Source: Stutzerimonas stutzeri (GTDB lineage: Bacteria > Pseudomonadota > Gammaproteobacteria > Pseudomonadales > Pseudomonadaceae). From it: a DNA stretch of 64,000 bases. The stretch lies in NCBI RefSeq assembly GCF_019090095.1, contig NZ_JAGQFP010000003.1:248001-312000 (forward strand). Reading direction: 5' to 3'. The notes beneath the pieces are model-generated. The model searched no databases and was not told where the DNA came from. It saw only the letters and a list, made by a program, of their open reading frames with translations. The position numbers and the translations under genes are program-made. This document shows, in pieces, positions 18,041-25,165 of this stretch (within the stretch, counting starts at the first letter, position 1; every line of letters begins with the position of its first letter).

Positions 18041-18481
18041 ATGCTCACCCTTACCCTGGCAACCTTGATGCTGACCACCACTGCCGCACCCGTCCAGGCG
18101 CGGCTGGAACTGAGCCCTGACGATGACCAGCTGCGTTTGCGGCTGTGCTTCAGCAGTTCGCAGCCCCACCCGCTGACCTACCACCTCGAGGTGCGTACCA
18201 ATGGACGCGCCGGCACCAGCCGCAGCCGCCAGTCGGGCGAACTGATCAGTGGTCCCATGGAGCAATGCCCGCTGAACAACCGTCTCGGCTTGGCTGACGA
18301 CAGCCGAATCGAAGCGACGCTGACCTGGACCGTCGACGGCCAAGAGCAGCCACCGCTGCACCAGGCCTATCCTGCAACGCAACCGGCCAGCCCGGTACCT
18401 CCCGAGCCAGCCCTGCCGCCATTGGAAGAGCCGCGTGCGCCCGGCGAGCTGTTCGTCAACGCCGATTCACACCTGCGATAG
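18041..18481 (+). CDS. csgH: CsgH-like curli chaperone (CsgC/CsgH family)
   Basis: 146 residues, predicted secreted (MLTLTLATLMLTTTAAPVQA). The mature N-terminal 90 residues look like a small beta-sandwich; YHLEVRTNGRAGTSRSRQSG and RIEATLTWTVDGQE resemble CsgH of alphaproteobacteria, a functional analogue of CsgC that blocks premature curlin polymerisation. The CxC motif of enterobacterial CsgC is absent; two separated cysteines are present. A proline-rich tail (PASPVPPEPALPPLEEP) follows. It lies 41 bp after csgA and overlaps the convergent acyltransferase by 15 bp. Family call by motif only. Confidence 0.65.
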   Translation: MLTLTLATLMLTTTAAPVQARLELSPDDDQLRLRLCFSSSQPHPLTYHLEVRTNGRAGTSRSRQSGELISGPMEQCPLNNRLGLADDSRIEATLTWTVDGQEQPPLHQAYPATQPASPVPPEPALPPLEEPRAPGELFVNADSHLR

Positions 18482-19618
18482 CCGCAGCGGCTCGCTGCGC
18501 GCGAGACGGCGCCCGACCTCGATACCCTTCAGCTCGACGTAGTGATAGGTGAAGGTCGATATGGCCAGCACCATCGCCAGCTCCAACAAGGTGAGCAGAT
18601 CGTCGATCAGCACGCTGCCCGAACTGATGTAGCGCATGATCTGGTCGGTCCCAGGTTTATCGAGGATGACGGTGTAACTCGTCCCGGTGAGCTTGGACAG
18701 CACCACCGCCGCGCTGGTAAAGGCGAAGATCACAGCCGCGTGAGTCAGATAAATGGAGAAGGACAGCTCCCCCAGGCGCGCGAAGCCGCGCCGCTGCAGC
18801 AATTGCGAGACCACGCCGCGCTCGTAGGCGAACACCAGCACCACCACGCAGAACAGCAGGCTGGCGATGATGCCCTGATGCGGCGTCTCGTGGGTGAGCG
18901 TGCGGTACACCAGCAGCAGGCACACCAGCTCGAGCACGTTGAAAAACGCCCGGTCGGTCATGCGGCTGACGGCCGGCTCCAAGCGCCGATAGACCTGATG
19001 GGTCAACGCGCCGGCAAAGAAGCACGACGCGCCGCGCCAGATGAACGGCTTGATCACGTCGAGCTCGACGTACAGTGCCGAAAAGGACACCAGCGTGGCC
19101 AACGCCAGTACTTGTCCGCAATAACGCGGCACCCACAGCAGCACCAACCCCAGCAGCATGTACAGGTAGTACTCGATGCTGATGCTCCAGGCGGGTGTGT
19201 TGAATGACAGGCTGTTGAAGCTGCTGATCCAACTTTGCAACAGCAGCGCATTGGGCAGGATTTCGCTCGGGGCGGTCTTGCCGCTGAACGCCGCATCGTT
19301 GAACGAGAAACCATGATGCTCGGCCCAGAGCTTGCCGAACTCCAGGCCGATGAACACCAGCAACATCAGCAGGTGCAGCGGGTACAGGCGGAACGTCCGG
19401 CTGATGACGAAGCGTTTGAGCACGTGCGGACCGAATTCGCGGGTGCCGTAGGCATGGAACATGACGAAACCGCTGAGTACGAAGAAGAACTCGACGAACA
19501 GATCAGCGTGCCGAAAAAGACTGAGCTCGGAGAAACTCAGCAAGATCTGGGTATGAAACAACACCACCGCAACCGCACACACACCGCGAAAACTATCCAG
19601 TACGACAAAGCGTTTCAT
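18467..19618 (-). CDS. Acyltransferase family 3 (OafA/YrhL-like) membrane protein
   Basis: 383-residue integral membrane O-acyltransferase. It opens with LDSFRGVCAVAVVLFHTQ, the diagnostic Acyltransferase_3 segment with the essential His, followed by FFVLSGFVMFHAYG and about ten membrane helices, ending ELSFSIYLTHAAVIF and a short cytoplasmic tail. Members acetylate or succinylate cell-surface polysaccharides or lipid A. It is convergent with the curli operon; a functional link is not shown. The ATG at 19618 is preferred to one 13 codons upstream because homologues begin just before the LDxxRG motif. Confidence 0.87.
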   Translation of the reverse strand: MKRFVVLDSFRGVCAVAVVLFHTQILLSFSELSLFRHADLFVEFFFVLSGFVMFHAYGTREFGPHVLKRFVISRTFRLYPLHLLMLLVFIGLEFGKLWAEHHGFSFNDAAFSGKTAPSEILPNALLLQSWISSFNSLSFNTPAWSISIEYYLYMLLGLVLLWVPRYCGQVLALATLVSFSALYVELDVIKPFIWRGASCFFAGALTHQVYRRLEPAVSRMTDRAFFNVLELVCLLLVYRTLTHETPHQGIIASLLFCVVVLVFAYERGVVSQLLQRRGFARLGELSFSIYLTHAAVIFAFTSAAVVLSKLTGTSYTVILDKPGTDQIMRYISSGSVLIDDLLTLLELAMVLAISTFTYHYVELKGIEVGRRLARSEPLRLSQV

Positions 19619-19947
19619 TCCTTTCACCTTGCTCGAAGCCGAGGCATACCGCTGCACGAGGGACGTGCAGGCTTCCTGTCAATGGGGTAAGCGGGAGGAA
19701 TTTCCCGTGCAAGATTGAGAGCAATTGGCCATCAAAAGAGTTCCGACAAATCTGAAACATTTCTACATATTTCCTCGAGCCACTCCTGACCAGACAAGCC
19801 TCGAGCAAGCGATTCGCCTCCAGCACAGCAGCGTCGACCTCCAGGTTGGGCTCACCTCACCTCCGCCATCCATCGCCTGCCCGGAACCGCAAGCGGGGCC
19901 ATGGCTTCTACCGAGCCAGCCCCATTGCCGACCTCCGAGGAGACCCG
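19619..19947. other. Divergent intergenic region between acyltransferase and SDR genes
   Basis: 329 bases with no convincing gene. Positions about 19735-19785 are AT-rich compared with the flanks and presumably hold promoters for one or both divergent genes. Short open frames here lack ribosome sites or family resemblance. Confidence 0.5.
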
Positions 19948-20958
19948 ATGCGCATTTCCCTGAAACCCTTGCATGAACAAGTCATCGTCATCACTGGCGC
20001 CTCCAGCGGAATCGGCCTGGCGACCGCCCGCCTTGCCATCGAGCAAGGCGCACGCGTGGTGTTGGTGGCACGCAACGAAGAAGCCCTGATCGACATCGAG
20101 CGCGAACTCAATGCCGGTAGTCGCGTGCTCCACGTCATGGCCGACGTCGGCGAACGCGCGCAGCTGGAACGCGTGGCCAGCGAGACGATTGCCCGCTTCG
20201 GCGGCTTCGACACCTGGATCAACAACGCCGGCAGCTCGGTCTGGGGCCGCTTCGACGAGGTCAGCGACGAGGACCACTACCAGGTCATGCAGACCAACTT
20301 CTGGGGCACCCACTACGGCTCGTCCATCGCGGTGAAGCACCTGCGAGACAAAGGCGGGGCTCTGATCAACATCGGCAGTGTCGAGTCAGCCAATGCCCTG
20401 CCCTTCCATAGCAGCTACAGCACCAGCAAGCATGCGATCAAGGCCATGACCGACGTGCTGCGCGTCGAGCTGCAGAAATCGCGCACACCGGTATCGGTGA
20501 CCCTGGTGCGCCCCTCCTCGACCGATACCCAGTTCATGGACCATTCCAAGAACTACCTGCCCAGCGCGCCGGTGTTTCCGCCACCGGTCTATGCACCCGA
20601 GGTCGTCGCCCGCGCGATCCTCCATGCTGCCGAGCATCCGCAGCGCGACGTCTATATCGGCAATGCCAAGTTGCTCTCGCGGCTCGCGCAAAACGCACCG
20701 CGCCTGGCGGACTGGGTGAACCGCACCTTTGTCTACGACACCATCAAGAGCGGCCGCCCGGACCGGCACCCGCACGGCGCGCTTCATGCCAGCGACGTCG
20801 GCCGTGCAGGCGACGGCAGCGTCAGCGGCAATTACCCCGGCCTGGTGCTGACACGCAGCCTTTACACCCGCGCCACGCAGCACCCCGTCGCGACTACCGC
20901 CGCCGTGGCCGTGGGCGCCGCAGCGCTGGTCGCCCTGCTGGGACGTCGCGGGCACTAA
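19948..20958 (+). CDS. Short-chain dehydrogenase/reductase with C-terminal membrane tail
   Basis: 336 residues. Rossmann cofactor motif TGASSGIG at residues 16-23, NNAG in WINNAGSSVWG, and the catalytic Tyr-Lys in SSYSTSKHAIK with an upstream Ser. That is a classical SDR of about 250 residues; the extra C-terminal 80 residues end in a hydrophobic segment (VATTAAVAVGAAALVALLG) followed by basic residues, probably a membrane anchor. Substrate unknown. Ribosome site CGAGGAGA precedes the ATG; the frame extends upstream but without signals. Confidence 0.86.
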   Translation: MRISLKPLHEQVIVITGASSGIGLATARLAIEQGARVVLVARNEEALIDIERELNAGSRVLHVMADVGERAQLERVASETIARFGGFDTWINNAGSSVWGRFDEVSDEDHYQVMQTNFWGTHYGSSIAVKHLRDKGGALINIGSVESANALPFHSSYSTSKHAIKAMTDVLRVELQKSRTPVSVTLVRPSSTDTQFMDHSKNYLPSAPVFPPPVYAPEVVARAILHAAEHPQRDVYIGNAKLLSRLAQNAPRLADWVNRTFVYDTIKSGRPDRHPHGALHASDVGRAGDGSVSGNYPGLVLTRSLYTRATQHPVATTAAVAVGAAALVALLGRRGH

Positions 20959-20998
20959 CGGATCACCAGCGCAGCCTGGTTGCGCCGGTTGCATCGTC

Positions 20999-21037
20999 GT
21001 TCAGCTCAGGTTCAGCCAGGGTTCAGGCGCGGTTCAG
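20999..21037 (+). promoter_or_regulatory. Four-fold GTTCAG array, probable PhoP box of oprH-phoPQ
   Basis: GTTCAG occurs at 20999, 21010, 21021 and 21032, each separated by exactly 5 bases, giving a perfect 11-bp period (one helical turn). Direct hexamer repeats with 5-bp spacing are the classic form of PhoP binding sites, and the array ends 56 bases before the oprH start codon. Four copies instead of two suggests that two PhoP dimers bind side by side. Confidence 0.82.
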
Positions 21038-21092
21038 CGGCGCGCAGGCACGATGGAAACGTCACTTTTCCATGCCTGCAAAGGAGCGACAC

Positions 21093-21698
21093 ATGAACAA
21101 GCTGCACACCCTGGCCATCGCCACGACCCTCAGCGTCTTCGCCGTCAGCGCCCAAGCCGCGGACAACTTCGCCGGCCTCACCTGGGGCAAGAGCACCATC
21201 AACACTGACCGTTCCGGCAGCCTGAAGCAGAACATGCCGGGGGCCAACCGTTTCGATGACACCATCAAGAACAGCGGCACCTGGGGCATCCGTGCCGGTC
21301 AGATGACCGACGAGGCACGCTACTATGCGACCTACGAAAACGTCTCCGACAACTACGGCAGTTCACTCAAGCTGCGCCAGCAAAATCTGATCGGCAGCTA
21401 CGACATGTTCCTGCCGGTGGGTGATACCACTCGCCTGTTCGGCGGCGCCAGTGCCGGTCTGACCAAGCTCGAGAACGAGTCCAGCGGTTATAGCCGCGAC
21501 AGCGACATCGGTTATCTGGTCGGTTTGCAGGCGGGCGTTCTGCAAGACCTCGGCAACAATGCGTCGATCGAAGCGGGCTACCGCTATCTGCGCAGCAACG
21601 CGGGTACCGAAGTGTCCGAGCGCGGCGTTGGCAAGGTCGGCTCGATCGACCTGCACAGCACCAAGCAGGCCTACCTGGGCGTGAACTACAAGTTCTGA
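21093..21698 (+). CDS. oprH: OprH, outer-membrane beta-barrel protein H
   Basis: 201 residues with a signal peptide ending AQA, then the mature ADNFAGLTWGKS. It matches Pseudomonas OprH block for block: NSGTWGIRAGQ, ARYYATYENVSDN, LRQQNLIGSYD, RDSDIGYLVGLQAG, EAGYRYLRSN and the C-terminal YLGVNYKF with a final aromatic residue. OprH is an eight-stranded barrel that binds LPS and is induced by low Mg2+. It is the first gene of the oprH-phoP-phoQ operon. AAGGAG lies 7 bases upstream. Confidence 0.95.
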   Translation: MNKLHTLAIATTLSVFAVSAQAADNFAGLTWGKSTINTDRSGSLKQNMPGANRFDDTIKNSGTWGIRAGQMTDEARYYATYENVSDNYGSSLKLRQQNLIGSYDMFLPVGDTTRLFGGASAGLTKLENESSGYSRDSDIGYLVGLQAGVLQDLGNNASIEAGYRYLRSNAGTEVSERGVGKVGSIDLHSTKQAYLGVNYKF

Positions 21699-21737
21699 GC
21701 CGGCGGCCCCAGGCCGCACGCTTGCATCGACAGGAAC

Positions 21738-21760
21738 ACGGCCGGGATTGTCCCGGCCGT
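21738..21760 (+). terminator. Hairpin between oprH and phoP (probable partial terminator)
   Basis: ACGGCCGGGA and TCCCGGCCGT form a perfect 10-bp stem with a TTG loop, followed by only two further T residues. It lies 40 bases after the oprH stop and 20 bases before phoP, so it probably lowers read-through into phoPQ, giving more oprH than phoP transcript. Confidence 0.7.
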
Positions 21761-21780
21761 TTGCATGACAGGAGCCGCAC

Positions 21781-22458
21781 ATGAAAGTACTGGTGGTGGA
21801 AGACGAGGCGCTGCTGCGCCACCACCTCCTGACCCGCCTGAGCGAAAGCGGGCACGTGGTCGACGCGGTGGCGAATGCCGAAGAGGCGCTGTACCAGACC
21901 CGTGAGTTCAATCATGACCTGGCGGTGGTCGACCTCGGCCTGCCGGGCATCTCCGGCCTGGACCTGATTCGCCAGCTGCGCAGCAATGGCGAGCGCTTCC
22001 CCATTCTCATCCTCACCGCACGCGGCAACTGGCAGGACAAGGTCGAAGGGCTGGCCGCCGGCGCCGACGACTATGTGGTCAAACCCTTCCAGTTCGAGGA
22101 GCTGGAGGCGCGGCTCAACGCGTTGCTGCGACGCTCGTCCGGCTTTACCCAGGCGAGTATCGAGGCCGGCCCGCTCAAGCTCGACCTCAACCGCAAGCAG
22201 GCGCTGGTCGATGACGAGCCGCTGCCGCTGACCGCCTTCGAGTACCGCATCCTCGAATACCTGATGCGCCATCAGCAGCAGGTGGTGGCCAAGGAACGCC
22301 TGATGGAGCAGCTTTACCCGGACGACAACGAACGCGACGCCAACATCATTGAAGTGCTGGTCGGCCGGCTGCGGCGCAAGCTGGAGGCCCACGGCGGGCT
22401 GAAACCCATCGATACCGTTCGCGGCCTGGGTTACCTGTTCACCGAGCGCTGTCGATGA
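21781..22458 (+). CDS. phoP: PhoP, response regulator (OmpR family)
   Basis: 225 residues. Receiver domain with acidic pocket VVEDEA, phospho-acceptor D51 in AVVDLGLPG, and the conserved Lys in VVKPFQ; C-terminal winged-helix DNA-binding domain with LTAFEYRILEYLM and VLVGRLRRKLE. It controls genes for low Mg2+ and cationic antimicrobial peptides. Its operon mates are oprH upstream and phoQ, whose ATG overlaps the phoP stop. Confidence 0.95.
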   Translation: MKVLVVEDEALLRHHLLTRLSESGHVVDAVANAEEALYQTREFNHDLAVVDLGLPGISGLDLIRQLRSNGERFPILILTARGNWQDKVEGLAAGADDYVVKPFQFEELEARLNALLRRSSGFTQASIEAGPLKLDLNRKQALVDDEPLPLTAFEYRILEYLMRHQQQVVAKERLMEQLYPDDNERDANIIEVLVGRLRRKLEAHGGLKPIDTVRGLGYLFTERCR

Positions 22459-23852
22459 GCCGGCGCGGGCATAGCGGATGGATTCGGGCAAAAGCGTCTC
22501 GCAACGAGAACTCGTCGTTGCGCCTGCGGCTGATGCTCGGCGCGGCCTGCCTCGCCATTGTGTTCATGCTCGCCCTGCTGCCCGTGCTGCAGGCCGCCTT
22601 CAGCCTCGCATTCGAGCGGGTCATCGAAGATCGCCTCGCTGCCGACGCCAACACGCTGATTACCGCATCGCGTATCGAAGACGGGCGGCTGATCATGCCG
22701 GAGCGGCTACCGGATGAAGAATTCGACCTGCCCGATGCCAAGCTGCTCGGCTACATCTTCGACCCGCAGGGTAAACGGCTCTGGCAGTCCCGCTCGGCCG
22801 AAGACGAAAGCATCGATTATCACCCGCGTCTGAACGGCCACATCACCGAGTTCCGGCGGGTCCGCGACGCTGAGGGCATCGAGTACTTCGTCTACGACGT
22901 CGAGCTGCGCCTGACCAATGACGAACAGCAGGCCTTCAGCTTCGTCACCATGCAACCCACCAGTGAATACCGCAGCCTCTTCGACGAATTCCGCCAGCAG
23001 CTCTATCCCTGGCTAGGCGGCGGCCTGCTGGTCTTGCTGGCGCTGCTGTGGCTGGGCCTGACCTGGGGCTTTCGCTCGCTCAAGCGGCTCAGCCACGAAC
23101 TGGATCAGGCCGAGGCCGGACGGCGGGATCGCCTCAGCGACCAACACCCGCGCGAACTGCTGCGCCTGACCCGCTCGCTGAACCGGTTGCTTGACGGTGA
23201 GCGCCGCCAGCGCGAGCAGTACCGCAACTCCCTCGGCGATCTGGCGCACAGCCTGAAAACACCACTGACGGTGCTGCAGAGCGTTGGCGAGGTGATCAGC
23301 ACCCAACCGCACAATCGCGAGCAGGCCCGTGTCATGCGGGACCAGATCGAGCGCATGAGCCAACAGATCGGCTATCAGTTGCAACGCGCCAGCCTGGGTC
23401 AGAGCGGTCTGGTGCGCCATCGAGTGGCACTGCAACCGTTGCTGGATCGCCTGTGCAGCACGCTGGACAAGGTCTACCAGGACAAGCGCGTGCAGGTCGC
23501 GCTTGACCTCCCGGCGGACGCCACCGTGCCGCTGGAGCAGGGCGCGCTGATGGAGCTGCTCGGCAACCTGTTGGAAAACGCCTATCGGCTCTGCCTGCAT
23601 CAGGTACGCGTCAGCCTTCAGCAGGGCAACGGCTATCTGACCTTGAGCGTGGAAGACGACGGCCCAGGCGTGCCGGTCGACCAACGTGCGCGCATTCTGC
23701 GTCGCGGCGAACGGCTGGACGCCCAGCACCCGGGTCAGGGCATCGGCCTGGCCGTGGTTAAAGACATACTCGACAGCTACCGCGGCGAGCTCAGGCTGGA
23801 AGACTCCGCGCTTGGTGGCGCGGCGTTCCGACTGTGTCTGCCGCTCGACTGA
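22455..23852 (+). CDS. phoQ: PhoQ, sensor histidine kinase
   Basis: 465-residue inner-membrane kinase. Helix 1 about 27-50, periplasmic sensor about 51-185, helix 2 about 186-206. The sensor has an acidic patch typical of PhoQ (RLPDEEFDLPDAK). The dimerisation/phosphoacceptor His is H265 in GDLAHSLKTPL, followed by the ATPase domain with NLLENAYR, VEDDGPGVP and GQGIGLAVVKDI. It overlaps phoP by 4 bases (ATGA). Confidence 0.94.
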   Translation: MSRRGHSGWIRAKASRNENSSLRLRLMLGAACLAIVFMLALLPVLQAAFSLAFERVIEDRLAADANTLITASRIEDGRLIMPERLPDEEFDLPDAKLLGYIFDPQGKRLWQSRSAEDESIDYHPRLNGHITEFRRVRDAEGIEYFVYDVELRLTNDEQQAFSFVTMQPTSEYRSLFDEFRQQLYPWLGGGLLVLLALLWLGLTWGFRSLKRLSHELDQAEAGRRDRLSDQHPRELLRLTRSLNRLLDGERRQREQYRNSLGDLAHSLKTPLTVLQSVGEVISTQPHNREQARVMRDQIERMSQQIGYQLQRASLGQSGLVRHRVALQPLLDRLCSTLDKVYQDKRVQVALDLPADATVPLEQGALMELLGNLLENAYRLCLHQVRVSLQQGNGYLTLSVEDDGPGVPVDQRARILRRGERLDAQHPGQGIGLAVVKDILDSYRGELRLEDSALGGAAFRLCLPLD

Positions 23853-23941
23853 ACAAGACGAAGGGCTCTGACGATGGCTGTCAGATGCTCGCATCGGCTG
23901 CTAAAGTTCCTAATCCCTCGGCACACTACCGGATGCGACAG

Positions 23942-24385
23942 ATGTCATTGGACGACAACAAGCGGCTGGTCCGTCAACACATCGAACTGACTTGGAACCG
24001 CGGCCACATGGCGCTGGCCGAGCAGCTGCACAGCAAGGACTTCCTCTACAAGAGCTCCTTCGTCGGCCACCCGTTGGCCAGCCCCGCGTTCGCCGCGATG
24101 GTCAGCGAGATCCGCAGCGCCATGCCCGATCTCGAGGTGGTCATCGAGGAGTGCATTGCCGAGGGCGACAAGGTGGTCACCTGGAGCACCCTGATTGGCA
24201 CCATCGAAAAACCGGCGTTCGGCTACCCGCCCAGCGACAAGGTGCTGAGCATCTCCGCGATGGCCTTCTGGACCCTGACGCCTGCGCAGCAGATTCGCGA
24301 AATCTGCACCATATTCGACATGGAAAGCTTCCGCGCTCAGCTCGGCTTGGCGACGCGTCCCTTTGCGGAAAAAGCGCTGCCCTGA
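23942..24385 (+). CDS. SnoaL-like (NTF2-fold) protein
   Basis: About 147 residues, the usual size for SnoaL/ester-cyclase type NTF2-fold proteins. Segments LVRQHIELTWNRGHMALAEQ, FVGHPLASPAFAAMVSEIR, MPDLEVVIEECIAEGDKVV and FDMESFRAQLG fit this family. Catalysis cannot be inferred. Start is uncertain: ATG 23942 and ATG 23933 are both possible and neither has a strong ribosome site; a longer frame reaching into phoQ is unlikely. Confidence 0.75.
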   Translation: MSLDDNKRLVRQHIELTWNRGHMALAEQLHSKDFLYKSSFVGHPLASPAFAAMVSEIRSAMPDLEVVIEECIAEGDKVVTWSTLIGTIEKPAFGYPPSDKVLSISAMAFWTLTPAQQIREICTIFDMESFRAQLGLATRPFAEKALP

Positions 24386-24455
24386 GCGAAGCCAGGGCGC
24401 CGACGCCTGGACCTGCGGCGCTACCCAGCCACGTTGAACGGCCATCGGGATAAGG

Positions 24456-24560
24456 GAATCACTAAAAAATAACTATCGATTTAATTGAATAATATTATTG
24501 GCTGAATTAATCAATAATTCCGGCACCACATATATATCAGCTCCGTCGATTTTCACTATT
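24456..24560. promoter_or_regulatory. AT-rich island upstream of the repeat-protein gene
   Basis: A roughly 100-base segment is dominated by A and T (around TTTAATTGAATAATATTATT) inside otherwise GC-rich DNA. It contains GAATTA and TAATTC as inverted arms at 24504-24520. Such islands are typical targets of MvaT/H-NS-type silencers and often hold the promoter; this role is inferred. Confidence 0.45.
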
Positions 24561-24636
24561 GATACGCTCGCGTTTGTCCAACTTGTCTTCGTCCGTAGCA
24601 TAAGTCCCGTACCCAACTACTACCGAGGACACTCTC

Positions 24637-25032
24637 ATGAAAAAGCTCTTTGCAAGCGTCATCCTGGCCAGCGTCGCCTCTACTGCCTTCGCCGTGCCGC
24701 CCAGCCATCCGCAACCTATCGTGGGCGAAGCTCAGGGCGCTTCAACCGTTAACGCACCGGTTCTACTTGATCGCACCGTGTCGGAAAACGGTTTCGATCG
24801 TACGCCGCTGAGCGAGCAAATTGCGGAAGACGGCTTCGATCGCACGCCGATCAGCGAGCAAGTTGCAGAAGACGGATTCGACTACACACCTCAAGCCAAC
24901 CAGGTCGCCGAGGACGGGTTTGACCTGACGCCCCAAGCAGATCAGATTGCAGACGACGGTTTCGACCGCACCCCGCTTGGGCAACTGGTGGCTGAGGACG
25001 GCAGCGACCGCACCGCATTAGGTTCGGTCTGA
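24637..25032 (+). CDS. Secreted protein built of six 14-residue tandem repeats
   Basis: 131 residues. Signal peptide MKKLFASVILASVASTAFA, a 25-residue linker, then six consecutive units with the consensus AEDGFDRTPLSEQV: SENGFDRTPLSEQI, AEDGFDRTPISEQV, AEDGFDYTPQANQV, AEDGFDLTPQADQI, ADDGFDRTPLGQLV and AEDGSDRTALGSV. The repeat region is very acidic, has no cysteine, and each unit offers D-x-D/E-like carboxylates that might bind metal ions. I recall similarly built, uncharacterised Pseudomonas proteins with repeats around a GADRT core. It stands alone between an AT-rich promoter and a strong terminator. Function unknown. Confidence 0.82.
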   Translation: MKKLFASVILASVASTAFAVPPSHPQPIVGEAQGASTVNAPVLLDRTVSENGFDRTPLSEQIAEDGFDRTPISEQVAEDGFDYTPQANQVAEDGFDLTPQADQIADDGFDRTPLGQLVAEDGSDRTALGSV

Positions 25033-25049
25033 ACCTGATGTTTCAACTC

Positions 25050-25072
25050 AAGGCGCCGTAGGCGCCTTTTTT
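25050..25072 (+). terminator. Rho-independent terminator after the repeat-protein gene
   Basis: AAGGCGCC, loop GTA, GGCGCCTT, then TTTT, 18 bases after the stop codon. Confidence 0.92.
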
Positions 25073-25165
25073 ATTGAGTTAATTTTTGCTGTTATTAGAA
25101 GTGCATTTAATTCGAGTGCCTGTAGTCGAGTCGTCTCGAAAAAAACCAGACACTGTAAGAAACAA

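Noticed and set aside
24777..25020. Regular 42-bp direct repeats, at first suggestive of a CRISPR array
   Set aside because: Repeats are contiguous without spacers, diverge in sequence, and stay in frame within a gene with signal peptide.
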